Notes: generated by a model from the sequence alone, not told the origin. A stretch of DNA of 64,000 nt from Methanoculleus bourgensis MS2 (GCF_000304355.2 NC_018227.2:1116001-1180000); one strand, 5' to 3'; numbered from the stretch's first letter, positions 6,831-16,525 are shown. Numbers and translations: made by a program.

Positions 6831-7025
6831 GTGATTGACTTGTTACCCGTCGGAAGCCCTGCAACCGGAGACGACTTCATCGACCGCGAGTGCGAGACCA
6901 CAATCATCCCGAGTACCATCGAAAAAGATCATGTCATGCTCGTTGCCCCACGGCGAGTTGAAATTTTACTCAAAGATGCTCCGGGACTGGTGGAGGATAT
7001 ATTATGCCAGCGTCGAGTAATGTAA
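6831..7025 (+). pseudogene. Truncated archaeal ATPase, N-terminal fragment
   Basis: GTG 6831 opens a 64-codon frame starting IDLLPVGSPATGDDFIDREC, followed by HVMLVAPRRVEILL. This is the usual opening of archaeal P-loop ATPases (PVGPPV-TGDDFFDRE...LLAPRRVGKTS), but the Walker A lysine region is destroyed (APRRVEI instead of APRRVGKT) and the rest is absent. It overlaps the start of the intact ATPase at 7004 by 22 bases. Either it is a decayed gene or it now serves only as a leader for the next gene. Confidence 0.6.
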
Positions 7026-8704
7026 TCCTCTATCGATACTCTCCCGCGACCCTTGATCGGGAAACGCTCCAGTACCTCCTCGTCGGCCGCCAGAAACTCG
7101 CAGAAAGCCTGCTTGAAGAGATCGATCAGGCGTCCGGGAGCGGAACTCCGCGCTTTTTCCTCCTTGTCGGACCCCGTGGCATTGGAAAATCCCACCTGCT
7201 GACCCTGCTCTACCAGAGGATGCACGATGACCTCGCTGAGAGGATAATCCCCGTAAAACTTGCGGAGGAGGAGTATTCGATATTCAGGGCGTCGGACTTC
7301 TTCTTGAGGATACTGGAAGAGATGGGGATCGGCATCGCGGATGTAATTGCGCTCGAAGAAGACCGGCTGGTCCGTGACGTTGCAGTTGATATGCTCAAAG
7401 GTTTTGCATCGACTGAGGGGAAACAGATTGCAATATTCGTTGAGAATCTGCACGAAATCTTCAACCAGATGGACAAACGTGAGATCCAGGCGTTACGATC
7501 GATATTCCAGCAGACAAACACCTTCTCAGTAGTTGCTTCGGCACCGTCGGTCTTCCCCGGCGTATCGGATCATGATGAGCCCTTTTACAATTTCTTCCGG
7601 ATCTTTCATCTCCTGGAACTCAAATGCGCTGAAGTCAAAGAGTTGATGAAGAGGGTTGCACAGGTTAGCGGCAATACCGCCTTCATCGAGAACTTCCAGG
7701 ACTACGAACCAACAATCGAGGCGCTCTTCCATCTCATCGGCGGCAACCCGCGACTGGTTATCCTGCTGTATGAGACTATCTCGAGGGGCGGGATCGATGA
7801 TGCAGGAAAGATCTTTTTCGAAATGACGGACGAGCAGACGCCGTATTACCAGGAGGTGTTCCAGAGGCTTACTGGACAGCGAAGGCTTATCTTCGATACG
7901 GTCCTCGGTGCAGAAACCCCCCTTACACCAAAGGAGATCGCAGAACGATCCCGGCTGGACCCCGCAACGGTGAACGCACAGCTCAGGAGACTGGAGAGGG
8001 ACGGATACGTCATCTCTCACCCGATGGGGAGGAGGACATCATATGAGGCCCGGGAGCGCCTCTTGGGGCTGTGGCGGGCGATGCGGAGATCACCCGGAAG
8101 GAGTCGCGTATTCAGGTTCATCGAGTTCTTGAGAGACTGGTACAGCCCGGACGAGCGAGTGGCGGTTCTTGACATGGTATGCCGGGAACTATCGGGAGTT
8201 GCAGAGGGTGAAAACCAGATGGTCGCAATCGCCTCATATATTGCAACCGGGAAGCGGAATGAAGCACTGGTAGCGATCGAGAACGTGGAGGGGCCGTTTG
8301 CGGATCTAGACCAATTGATGCAGTTTGTGCATCTCTGCCTGACTCTTGCAGGAGAGGAACTGCTGGATGGGAACCGGACGAACGGCTTGCGCTTGATAGA
8401 CATTGCGTATACTCAGGCGGGCCGTTTAGAACCGGGTCTGGTGAAGAAGGTCACCGTGGATTTCCTGAAATGGATCATCGGGGAGGGAGAGATACCCGCG
8501 ATAAAGAGTGCCGTTGATGAGATAATCAGACTCAGGGGCACTGAATTTCAACGGTTCTTGAAACCGGTTGCTGATGCCGTTGAGATTGTCGAGACAAACG
8601 ATACGAAATTGTATTCCACGAGGATGCAACCGGAAGAGAGGGAGATCGTTGCCGGGATTGTCCAGAGAATTACGGGGTCGGAGGAGCTGGTGCCGGAACT
8701 ATAG
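7004..8704 (+). CDS. AAA/STAND-like ATPase with winged-helix domain
   Basis: A 566-residue protein. Walker A is GPRGIGKSHLL (about residues 53-63), and a Walker B-like strand is QIAIFVENLHEIF (about 141-153), followed by a sensor-like SVVASAPSVF. Residues about 303-350 form a winged helix (LTPKEIAERSRLDPATVNAQLRRLERDGYVI). The C-terminal 200 residues are helical. This is the layout of ORC/STAND-related archaeal ATPases found near defence and mobile genes. It lies immediately before the convergent defence island (60 bases from the DpdA-like stop) and after a truncated related ATPase. GC content is near the genome average. The function is unknown; DNA-linked ATP-dependent signalling is an inference. 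Confidence 0.75.
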   Translation: MPASSNVILYRYSPATLDRETLQYLLVGRQKLAESLLEEIDQASGSGTPRFFLLVGPRGIGKSHLLTLLYQRMHDDLAERIIPVKLAEEEYSIFRASDFFLRILEEMGIGIADVIALEEDRLVRDVAVDMLKGFASTEGKQIAIFVENLHEIFNQMDKREIQALRSIFQQTNTFSVVASAPSVFPGVSDHDEPFYNFFRIFHLLELKCAEVKELMKRVAQVSGNTAFIENFQDYEPTIEALFHLIGGNPRLVILLYETISRGGIDDAGKIFFEMTDEQTPYYQEVFQRLTGQRRLIFDTVLGAETPLTPKEIAERSRLDPATVNAQLRRLERDGYVISHPMGRRTSYEARERLLGLWRAMRRSPGRSRVFRFIEFLRDWYSPDERVAVLDMVCRELSGVAEGENQMVAIASYIATGKRNEALVAIENVEGPFADLDQLMQFVHLCLTLAGEELLDGNRTNGLRLIDIAYTQAGRLEPGLVKKVTVDFLKWIIGEGEIPAIKSAVDEIIRLRGTEFQRFLKPVADAVEIVETNDTKLYSTRMQPEEREIVAGIVQRITGSEELVPEL

Positions 8705-8764
8705 AATTTTTAATGGTCGATAGTCAACTTTAGTTCATTACTCGCCCTTGGATCATAAATACAA

Positions 8765-10216
8765 CTAAGAACTGAAGTTACTGCGACAGGTAGATGATAT
8801 CTGTTTTTGAGATATGGACATGCCCTCAAGTTCCGAAAGCAATTTTTTAATTTTCTTTTCTGATTGTCCCTGTTTCAGGCCTTTCGTCAAATGTTTAATG
8901 TTGTACCCCCCATCTGCTAGTGCAAGTTCAAGAGCTGTGTAATAGGCAGAAGGCCCCAAGAATATAATCTCTTCGGTCAACGCAAACTCTAGATAATGGG
9001 GGATTTGTTTTGCAATTTTTGTTGCAAGGTTTCGAGAGTCCGTTTTGGTACTGATGACCATATCATAATTGGGGTTGATGATATCGTCTGGTCTTATCAA
9101 ACCGTATTTGGCAGATAAAATAAACCAGGGACAATCGGAGATTTCAGCATATCTCCGCTTTAACAAAAAGGATCTGCCAATATATGCCTCCTTGGCTGCG
9201 CATGATGTTACCTCTATCTTAGATTTTCCGCATGATATAATCACAATGCTATTTGGCTCCTGCAGTTGGTGTGCAACGTCATCTTCTCTCTTAACTATCA
9301 CTTTTGTTTTTAATGGAAAAATATGATTTTTTACTCTCTCTGCGGCGGTTTTAATTGGGTCACACGAAGCTTCAACTCCGCTCATTCGAGATAATACATT
9401 TTCTTCAATGAAACCCCTTGTTTGAAACACTCGATCTATATGGTGACATTTAGGGTCCTCGAATCTTCTCTTGTATTGGAAGATCCACCCTTTGTAATCA
9501 GCTGCGTCTACGCCGAGTTCTTCTAAAAATTCATGCCGTTTTGGATTATATACTCCCAGAGTGAAACATCGTTCGTCAGGCCATTCGCTTTTAATACGTC
9601 TGACAATCTCAATAATATCCATTTTATTTGACGAAGCGTATCTCGCTGTATTTTCTTTCTTTTTCAATAGTCCTCCGATTGCAACTTCTTCGAAACCTAT
9701 CTTTTTAAGTTTTTCATAGCAGTACGCATATTCATCAGGGTTTTTTCCTTGGGCAACGCCTACCAGTTTAAAATTGCAATCGAGTTGCGAATATATGGTC
9801 ATCGCCAGGTCAGCACTTTCAAGTGTTTTATCACAATCTCTAAGAACATCTAGAATGATCCCTCTCTCAACGTTCATTTGATCGTATCTCTCAAACAGTT
9901 CTGGGTAACTGAGGGCTGCGCCTGCTTTGGTGAAAACACCGCTATCAGCAATAGTTGTAATACTGTTCCGTACTGCCAAACCTCCTGTGCATCTACTTAT
10001 GTCGCCATCAAAAGGGCATTCTCCATCAGCAACACCACAATATTCTAGGTCCCCACAAGGAAATTGTGAAGCCATCGCACGGAAGTTCTCGGTTGTGCAA
10101 GCTTGGAACATGAGACCAACCTTTACAGGATGCCTTTCGAAAGGCAGACCCGCAAGTATTCTTAAACTCATCGGACGGTCAGCCACAAAATGGGGTATTA
10201 TGTGTGAGTAGGTCAT
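8765..10216 (-). CDS. TGT-superfamily (DpdA-like) transglycosylase with C-terminal DUF6884-like domain
   Basis: A 483-residue protein. Residues about 20-270 follow the tRNA-guanine transglycosylase barrel: DSGVF with D91 at the place of the first catalytic Asp, then GIILDV, the substrate motif GVAQGKNPDEYAYCYEKL plus VAIGGL (about 153-183; TGT has QGG...AIGGL), and LGVYNPKR...GVDAADY with D240 at the nucleophile position. Four cysteines (54, 60, 67, 76) near the N-terminus could bind a metal. There is no PUA domain or the usual TGT zinc motif, so it is not the tRNA archaeosine enzyme; it resembles DpdA, which inserts 7-deazaguanines into DNA. Residues about 322-460 (SIVIISCGKSK...FILSAKYGLIRPDD) look like DUF6884. 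Its start overlaps the herA-like stop by 4 bases. Confidence 0.7.
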   Translation of the reverse strand: MTYSHIIPHFVADRPMSLRILAGLPFERHPVKVGLMFQACTTENFRAMASQFPCGDLEYCGVADGECPFDGDISRCTGGLAVRNSITTIADSGVFTKAGAALSYPELFERYDQMNVERGIILDVLRDCDKTLESADLAMTIYSQLDCNFKLVGVAQGKNPDEYAYCYEKLKKIGFEEVAIGGLLKKKENTARYASSNKMDIIEIVRRIKSEWPDERCFTLGVYNPKRHEFLEELGVDAADYKGWIFQYKRRFEDPKCHHIDRVFQTRGFIEENVLSRMSGVEASCDPIKTAAERVKNHIFPLKTKVIVKREDDVAHQLQEPNSIVIISCGKSKIEVTSCAAKEAYIGRSFLLKRRYAEISDCPWFILSAKYGLIRPDDIINPNYDMVISTKTDSRNLATKIAKQIPHYLEFALTEEIIFLGPSAYYTALELALADGGYNIKHLTKGLKQGQSEKKIKKLLSELEGMSISQKQISSTCRSNFSS

Positions 10217-12123
10217 GTGCCGTTATCTCTATTATACTCGTTTGCCGCACGAATAATCCTCTCGTTTGCATTGTACGCCGTTGTGGGAATTGGAACACCT
10301 TTTAATCCCGTTGCATCGTGACTAATTATAAGCCAGTGCCCGGGTCTAAACGTAAAAGTCGGACTTAACTCTTCTTCTCCTATTCCAAAAGCTTCAGCAA
10401 TCTTATCTCTATCATACCTTCTTGGTAATTTACTGACAAAGTAAGTGTGGAGGTTCCCCATGACTTGTGTATCGAGCATCGAAGCTCTCTGAGTCGAAAT
10501 CCCGATGCCTAAATTATATTTCCTCCCCCGTCTAGCGATCGTAATACAGGTTTCCTTTATCTGTTTTGTTACGTCATCGTCGACATCTGACGGAATGAAT
10601 AGATCTGCTTCATCTAATAATAAAACAGTATAAGGTTCAATATCTGTACCTGTTGCCCCAATGCGTCTAGACTCGTATAATTCATTACCTAAAATACTGC
10701 AAAACTGTTTAAGCACGAAATCTTGCTTTCCAGTAATAATGATAATGCGACTTCTATCACTAGAATTCAGTTCATGGATGATTTCGTTAAAGGACAATAT
10801 AGCATTGGGTGGTACATTGAGTAAATGGTCTCTATATCTTTCAAGTGCCCTGACGGTACGGTCTACAACCCCTTGTACAGTAGGTCTATTCCGTTCGGGC
10901 TGTATTCTCTGAATGGGTGCCCTAACAGGGCTTGAAAATTCGTTCTCTAAGTCGATAGCAATTTGGAGATTTTCTGGAGTAATGGGCAAATTTTCTACAG
11001 ATCCTGTCCATGCGGTTTCAATTTCCAATAATGCCTCTCTTCCGGCTGCGCCGGTATTACTGGGCGTCTGATTCCTTAACTCATTCCGTAGCCATGTTGA
11101 AAGGTCTTTCACTGGTAGGGCCAGAGATGTCCTTGTTAAAGCATTCCGCACACCAAATCTGATAAAATCCTGAATATCATAATTTTCTCGTAAGTTCAGA
11201 GGTAGGTGCATCTGCCGGTGCAGTAAATTCACATTATCAGTTGTTGGTTCATCCCCCTGTCCTAGGTTCGCCACTATAGATTGGGGAAGAGAATCGACAC
11301 CGACATGGATATATAATAACGAATCTGGTTCATATACGAATTTATCAATAAATAACCCTAGATATTCATCGTTAGGATCTATAATTACAATATTTACTGG
11401 ATTCGCCGCTCTATCTAATTGATCTCTTATCTCAAGTTGATCAGCCTCTCTATGATCTGAAGGTATAATAGAATCGACCAGTGAAGACACAAAGTTTGAT
11501 TTTCCGACACCTGTAAAACCAAAAATTCCAAAATGCGTTGTTAATAGAGCTCGGTTATCCAGTTTCACATTAATTGTTTCAAACTTTTTGTGAATAAGGT
11601 GAGATTCTGGCAGATTATCCATCTGGTAATTGATTATTGCATCAACCATATCTCGACTTAGCGGCCTTATCTCAGCCCCAACCATAGGCAGGCTTCTCTC
11701 TTCTTCAAGTGACGGGAGTTCGTCTAAAAGGTCGTTAAAGGTAAATTGCCATCCTGTAGAAACCGATTTGCATGATATCGTAGTTGTCGCTTGAAGTGGG
11801 TTATCCTTTTGGTTTTCCCAGTCTTCCTTAATAGATCGCATCGACTCAAACACATGTCCAGGATATGCTCCAAGACCTTCAGCCGCAAAATGGATCGGAA
11901 GAACTTGAGTAAGGGTTAGTACAGAATATGTCCTATTATGCTCATCCTCAGAGACGGAGTAATTTTCAACAGCTATCAGGTCTCCTACCTGAAGTTGATT
12001 TAATCCAAATCTCGTGTATTGGCAAGCCAGTTCAAATTCAAATCGCCCCTGCTCATCAGGAGTTATTTTCAATAAAGCGCTTCGTGCTCTATACAAACGA
12101 ATATCATCAAATGGAGATGTCAT
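10213..12123 (-). CDS. HerA-like hexameric ATPase/translocase
   Basis: A 636-residue protein. An N-terminal beta-rich part (about 1-130) fits a HAS barrel. Walker A is GFTGVGKSN (about 202-210) and Walker B TVLLLDEADLF in the last third, followed by the HerA/FtsK-type arginine block ITIARRGRKYNLGIGISTQR and the C-terminal signature FRPGHWLIISHD. HerA motors pump DNA to a NurA nuclease in archaeal end resection; here a NurA-like gene ends one base upstream, so the pair is likely a physical complex. It differs from housekeeping HerA by a long insert between about 250 and 450 and by the absence of mre11/rad50 nearby. AT-rich. Confidence 0.85.
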   Translation of the reverse strand: MTSPFDDIRLYRARSALLKITPDEQGRFEFELACQYTRFGLNQLQVGDLIAVENYSVSEDEHNRTYSVLTLTQVLPIHFAAEGLGAYPGHVFESMRSIKEDWENQKDNPLQATTTISCKSVSTGWQFTFNDLLDELPSLEEERSLPMVGAEIRPLSRDMVDAIINYQMDNLPESHLIHKKFETINVKLDNRALLTTHFGIFGFTGVGKSNFVSSLVDSIIPSDHREADQLEIRDQLDRAANPVNIVIIDPNDEYLGLFIDKFVYEPDSLLYIHVGVDSLPQSIVANLGQGDEPTTDNVNLLHRQMHLPLNLRENYDIQDFIRFGVRNALTRTSLALPVKDLSTWLRNELRNQTPSNTGAAGREALLEIETAWTGSVENLPITPENLQIAIDLENEFSSPVRAPIQRIQPERNRPTVQGVVDRTVRALERYRDHLLNVPPNAILSFNEIIHELNSSDRSRIIIITGKQDFVLKQFCSILGNELYESRRIGATGTDIEPYTVLLLDEADLFIPSDVDDDVTKQIKETCITIARRGRKYNLGIGISTQRASMLDTQVMGNLHTYFVSKLPRRYDRDKIAEAFGIGEEELSPTFTFRPGHWLIISHDATGLKGVPIPTTAYNANERIIRAANEYNRDNGT

Positions 12124-13977
12124 TTATCCACCACCTCTTAATTGCCGTAATGTCCGGTGTAACGGGTTAGCACGGTTTAACCGTTCAGATGAGTAAAGCA
12201 TTGGTTCAACCATTTTCAACACTGATTTCGCTCCTCTATCAGCGTGATGAAGAGGATCAGGATAGCCAATCACTTCAGGGAATACATTTCGCGTCAGTAC
12301 GGATAACAAATAAATTATGTACTCCTGCTCTCGATTTCTCACAGAAGCATCACGAAACCAAAACGGTTCTACAGTCCCTAAGTCTCTATCGCCCGAGATT
12401 ATGTGGATTCGTGGTGGGATATTATTTGGATGGACAAGGCGGTCAACAAAGATCACATGCCCCATCGACGGCTCCATTGGGGGATCCCTCACCAAATGGA
12501 ATTGTACAAGAGTCCTCATGATAAGATTTGGTTGAATAAGGACGTCCCCTCTGACCCCTTGCAAAGTAGGCTCATCAGCCTCCCATTCTTTTCTCATCCG
12601 CAATGTCATGAAAACGGCATCAAACTCCGTAGAGGCCCATGGCCCTCTCAATGAGTCGTCAATAAACGGAATTCGCTCAAAAGTGAGGCGATCAGTAGTC
12701 GGTATCCGTCTAGGTGTAAAGTTGAAAACTCCTTTGTGTTTTAACACCCCGAGGTAATGATTAGTAAAGTATGTTGAGGCTGAGTCTTTGACCACTCCGA
12801 TTAACATAACTCCATTTCGCCAGCAGTTCTCAAAGGTCAATCGGAGCCCAATGGCTAATAGAAATGAGATCTCATCGGTGGATAAAAATCGCTCTCTCCT
12901 ATTATTCGTTTCATCAACTCGATCGTAGAGAAGAACAGATGGATCCTTATAGACAAAAAATCGGTTACAAAAGAACTCGTACATTCTTCTGATCTTATCC
13001 GAAGAGTGAAGGTATTGTGGATTTAATGTAAGAATATTGCCTTCTTTTTTCACGAGGGCATCATCTGGATTCTTTCCTTCAAACTTTTTCCCATACTTAT
13101 TACATTCCCATATCAGCCTAATTTGAGTCTCAACAACTGGTTGGCTTAAGCCAACATCAATTGAGAAGTCTCTAATATTCAGAGTGTAGTTAGGCGACTC
13201 AAATATTTTTGCTATTGCCCTTTCCCACAATCTATGTGATTTTTTTGAAGGAACACCCAACTCGCTATTCCATGGTTTAGAGTACCCAACGAGAAGATCT
13301 GGGTACCATATTCGTTCGCCAGCAATTTCTGTTCCTGCAAATCTTAATTTTCTAATATTTGGCGTCGCATTTGCCAAGACTGAAGATAAGGAGTGATCCC
13401 AGAGGAGTATATGTGGATGGTCAATGTTGGATGCACCACGGTATAACAGAAAAATTTCTGCAAGAAGCATGAGTGAAGTATCCAATCCCGAGAGAGAGAT
13501 CCTCTCAGCGTCGTTTACAACAAACCTATCCTCCGGATCGATCATCGTCAGTTCTTCGGAGCTAATTGGAAGGTATGCAACCAAACTCGAATCATCTTCA
13601 GGCTCTGACTCTTCGTATTGTATTATTGGTGGCGTATCCTGTAGTTCTAATCTGCCCTTGACAACATATGCACCGCCATAAAAAATGACGATGTCTGTAG
13701 TTTCAACCTTTTTACAGGTTCCGTCAACAGCCCAAAAACGTAATGTACTACTTCTATGCCTCTGTTGAAGATCTCGATGCATTTCTCGTCTAAAAGCCTC
13801 GCTGTCAAAGCGATCAGCGTAACGTATAACATGGTCTTTCATAAACCCATCGTAAAAGAGTTCCAACTCATTGGTGGAATCGAGAAGACTCCTCTCCAAC
13901 TTGTTACGAGTTTGAGAAAGGGCTTTATCATAAAGAGAAAAGACGTCAGAAATAGTTGACCTGCCGGCCATGTCCAT
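12124..13977 (-). CDS. NurA-like nuclease, enlarged
   Basis: A 617-residue protein, longer than typical NurA (about 300-450). NurA motifs are visible: FWAVDGTCK (D85) after a helical N-terminus, the strand-acid motif HILLWDHSLS (D194), and the C-terminal signature FPEVIGYPDPLHHAD. The middle (about 250-450) carries extra helical sequence including a winged-helix-like region, which might recognise DNA ends or modified bases. Predicted activity is a manganese-dependent DNA nuclease driven by the HerA-like partner. It is first of a three-gene unit; the next gene starts one base after its stop. It lies 113 bases downstream of hsdM on the same strand. AT-rich. Confidence 0.72.
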   Translation of the reverse strand: MDMAGRSTISDVFSLYDKALSQTRNKLERSLLDSTNELELFYDGFMKDHVIRYADRFDSEAFRREMHRDLQQRHRSSTLRFWAVDGTCKKVETTDIVIFYGGAYVVKGRLELQDTPPIIQYEESEPEDDSSLVAYLPISSEELTMIDPEDRFVVNDAERISLSGLDTSLMLLAEIFLLYRGASNIDHPHILLWDHSLSSVLANATPNIRKLRFAGTEIAGERIWYPDLLVGYSKPWNSELGVPSKKSHRLWERAIAKIFESPNYTLNIRDFSIDVGLSQPVVETQIRLIWECNKYGKKFEGKNPDDALVKKEGNILTLNPQYLHSSDKIRRMYEFFCNRFFVYKDPSVLLYDRVDETNNRRERFLSTDEISFLLAIGLRLTFENCWRNGVMLIGVVKDSASTYFTNHYLGVLKHKGVFNFTPRRIPTTDRLTFERIPFIDDSLRGPWASTEFDAVFMTLRMRKEWEADEPTLQGVRGDVLIQPNLIMRTLVQFHLVRDPPMEPSMGHVIFVDRLVHPNNIPPRIHIISGDRDLGTVEPFWFRDASVRNREQEYIIYLLSVLTRNVFPEVIGYPDPLHHADRGAKSVLKMVEPMLYSSERLNRANPLHRTLRQLRGGG

Positions 13978-14089
13978 CAGTGGTGTATGATTTTTAAGGA
14001 TCCATAAACTTTACGATTCTATAATATTGTTGTATGACTGTAGATTGAAGAAATATGGTATAGCTTTGCTCCATGGGAGCAGGTATCCC
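13978..14089 (-). promoter_or_regulatory. Possible promoter of the nurA-herA-TGT unit and hsdM hairpin
   Basis: On the minus strand the gap holds a small hairpin TGCTCC-CAT-GGAGCA soon after the hsdM stop, then AT-rich sequence with TATTATAGAATC and CTTAAAAATC about 25 bases before the NurA-like start. It could both weaken read-through and start a separate transcript. Weak evidence. Confidence 0.35.
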
Positions 14090-15601
14090 CTACCCCCTCC
14101 CCAACAACGCCTTCAACTCACTCAAATTCTCCAGGATCTCCCTCTCCAGATCCTCAATCTTTCCGATGATAACCTCCGGCGGATCATACTCCACCTCCTC
14201 ATACTCGATCTCTTTGTACCGGGAGATCGAAAGGTCGTAGTTGTTCTCCCGGATCTCCTCGACCGGCACATAGAAGCACTTCGCCTTCCGGTCGGTCGGG
14301 TCTGCCTCCCGCCGCTTCCGGAACTGCTCGATGATATCGGGGATGTCGCCCCTGCCGTCGATGAAGGTCCTCTTGTCATCGAGCGAGTAGCCGTCCGCCT
14401 CCATGTCATAGAACCAGACCTTCTCGGTCTTCCCGCCCTTCGTGAAGATCAAAACAGCGGTCGAGACGCCTGCGTAGGGCTTGAAGACGCCGGAGGGCAT
14501 GGAGACGATGCCTTCGAGTTGGTTCTCTTCGAGGAGCATCCGGCGGAGCCCCTTGTGCGCCCTGGAACTCCCAAAGAGCACGCCGTCGGGCACGATAACG
14601 CCGCATTTCCCGCCTATCGTCAGGAGCTGGATCATCCGCTCGACGAAGAGCAGTTCGGTCTTCTTCGTCTTGAGGGTCAGGGCATCGTTGATGTCGCTCT
14701 TGTCGATGCTGCCCTTGAAGGGCGGGTTGGCAAGGACAACGGTATAGCGCTCCTCTTCATCGTAACGTTTGGAGAGGGTGTCCTTGAGTTCGACGCGGGG
14801 GGCCTTGATGCCGTGGAGCATCAGGTTCATGAGCGATATCCGGGCCATCGTGGAGTCGAAGTCGAATCCGTAGAAGGTATCGTTCCAGAGTTTCTCCCAA
14901 TGTTTCTGGTCGGTGATGTTGTCGCCGATGAGGTTGCGGTACTCGCCCTCGCTATCGATCTCTAGGAGGTCGGGGCTTGTGTACTTCCTGATGATATACT
15001 CGTAGGCGTTGATAAGGAAGCCGGCCGTGCCGCACGCAGGGTCGCAGATCCGGTCGGTGATATCGGGGTCGACCAGTCCCACGATCATCCTGATGATGTG
15101 GCGGGGGGTGCGGAACTGTCCGTTCTTCCCGGCGGTGGAGAGCTGGGAGAGGAGATACTCGTAGATGTCGCCCTGGGTGTCGCGGTTCTGTGCGGTGATG
15201 TCCATATCGTCGATGATGGCGACCGCTTCCTGGAGGAGGGAAGGTTTCGGGATGATGAAGACGGCGTCCTGCATCTGCCGGGCAAAGAGCGTCTTCTCCC
15301 CGTTGTGGAGCGACTTGATGAAGGGGAAGACCACGTCCCGGACATGCTCAAGCATCTGCTCGGCGGGGTAGTGCTTCCAGGTCGACCACCGGCACTCCTC
15401 GTGGTCCTCGAAGACAGAGGTATACGGCACCCCCCGCAGCCGTGCACGTTTCTGCTCGACGACATCCATGTCCTCAAGCCGCTTCATGAAGATGAGGTAG
15501 GACATCTGCTCGATGGACTGGAGCGGGTTTGACATCCCGCCGCTCCAGAAGCGGTCCCAGAGGGTGTCGATCTTTGATTTGAGTTCGGGAGCGAGTTTCA
15601 T
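14090..15601 (-). CDS. hsdM: Type I restriction-modification system, DNA methyltransferase subunit
   Basis: A 503-residue protein with the N-terminal HsdM helical domain ([20 protein letters not shown]...[14 protein letters not shown]), the SAM-binding motif [17 protein letters not shown] and the catalytic adenine-methylase motif ANPPFKGS (N-P-P-F). The C-terminal helical tail ([18 protein letters not shown]) contacts HsdS. It would methylate adenine in the bipartite target chosen by HsdS. It starts at ATG 15599-15601, overlapping the stop of the SEC-C gene by 4 bases. GC-rich, unlike the two genes just upstream. Nothing looks damaged. Confidence 0.95.
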   Translation of the reverse strand: MKLAPELKSKIDTLWDRFWSGGMSNPLQSIEQMSYLIFMKRLEDMDVVEQKRARLRGVPYTSVFEDHEECRWSTWKHYPAEQMLEHVRDVVFPFIKSLHNGEKTLFARQMQDAVFIIPKPSLLQEAVAIIDDMDITAQNRDTQGDIYEYLLSQLSTAGKNGQFRTPRHIIRMIVGLVDPDITDRICDPACGTAGFLINAYEYIIRKYTSPDLLEIDSEGEYRNLIGDNITDQKHWEKLWNDTFYGFDFDSTMARISLMNLMLHGIKAPRVELKDTLSKRYDEEERYTVVLANPPFKGSIDKSDINDALTLKTKKTELLFVERMIQLLTIGGKCGVIVPDGVLFGSSRAHKGLRRMLLEENQLEGIVSMPSGVFKPYAGVSTAVLIFTKGGKTEKVWFYDMEADGYSLDDKRTFIDGRGDIPDIIEQFRKRREADPTDRKAKCFYVPVEEIRENNYDLSISRYKEIEYEEVEYDPPEVIIGKIEDLEREILENLSELKALLGRG

Positions 15602-16506
15602 GTTATCATTTCCTGCTCCAGGACAAATCCTTCAACAAGTCCGTATTTTTCCATTATTTCCTGCAATAATGCTTTCACCTTCTCTGGCGTGTCGTAACCT
15701 ATTGATTCAATCATATCGATGAGTATGTCTCCCTCTTTCGCAATATTCGGGAAAATTTCTTTGAAGTCATCACAATATTGATTGAAGTAAGTCTTATCCT
15801 CACCGAGGATCATTTTCCCCTGTAAATTGGCTAAAACAAATTCAAATAAGGTCAATAATGTGTTTATTCTATCTAATGACGCTTCAGACTCGCCTTTGTA
15901 CGACCTAATATGGCCTAAATATTTGGCTTTCAAGAGGTCATTGTAATCGAATCCGTAATTCAGTAGTCTTGAGTCAACGAGAATATCATGAAGCATACTG
16001 GTAAGTTTTGCTGCAATAACTGCGTTCGCTCGCTGATATTCATATGGAATGTCTTTCGTATTCGCTACACCTACTCCAGGGTAACTCTCATCAAAAACAA
16101 TGCAGTGCATCAACTCATGGGCAATGGTTACTATATCTTCGACTTTTGGAGGGATATTATCCAGGATTAGTAAGTAATCTGTTTTTCCTTTAGTAGTTAA
16201 TCGTGCAAATTTTCCCTTTTGGCCTATACAATATGATAATGAGGTAGCAATTGCTGGATTCGCTTTCAGCCAAAAAAGTCTACTGGGTAGTTTACCCTTT
16301 TCTGAGTCATAAAAATTCCTAAATTCCTTTGATTTCTTATATATGTCTTTCAGAATTAAATCTCCTGGATACGTGTCAGTGACAGCACCGAAGGGCAATC
16401 TGTATACACCGACTGGAGCTATGTCATCTTCTGGACGCAAGCAGCATTTTTTATATTTTTTACCACTCCCACATGGGCATGGATCGTTTCTTCCAGTTTT
16501 TGTCAT
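15598..16506 (-). CDS. SEC-C motif protein with HExxH zinc-peptidase-like motif, embedded in the type I R-M operon
   Basis: A 302-residue protein. The N-terminus [20 protein letters not shown] is a textbook SEC-C zinc-binding motif. Around residue 145 the segment [16 protein letters not shown] contains HELMH, the HExxH motif of zinc metallopeptidases (zincins), followed by a predominantly helical C-terminal half. No signal peptide, so cytoplasmic. It sits between hsdS and hsdM and overlaps hsdM by 4 bases, so it is translated with the methyltransferase. Function unknown; an effector or a regulator turning over a subunit is possible. The third metal ligand is not identified. AT-rich, in contrast to hsdM. 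Confidence 0.75.
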   Translation of the reverse strand: MTKTGRNDPCPCGSGKKYKKCCLRPEDDIAPVGVYRLPFGAVTDTYPGDLILKDIYKKSKEFRNFYDSEKGKLPSRLFWLKANPAIATSLSYCIGQKGKFARLTTKGKTDYLLILDNIPPKVEDIVTIAHELMHCIVFDESYPGVGVANTKDIPYEYQRANAVIAAKLTSMLHDILVDSRLLNYGFDYNDLLKAKYLGHIRSYKGESEASLDRINTLLTLFEFVLANLQGKMILGEDKTYFNQYCDDFKEIFPNIAKEGDILIDMIESIGYDTPEKVKALLQEIMEKYGLVEGFVLEQEMIT

Positions 16507-16525
16507 AGCAATTAACCTCTGAGAT

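Noticed and set aside
8765-10216. Calling the TGT-like protein the housekeeping archaeosine transglycosylase
   Set aside because: It lacks the PUA region and the usual zinc motif, is embedded with nurA/herA-like genes, and carries a DUF6884-like tail.
12124-13977. Treating the herA-nurA pair as the housekeeping end-resection set
   Set aside because: No mre11 or rad50 nearby, the NurA-like protein is far longer than usual, the genes are AT-rich and joined to a TGT-like gene in a defence setting.
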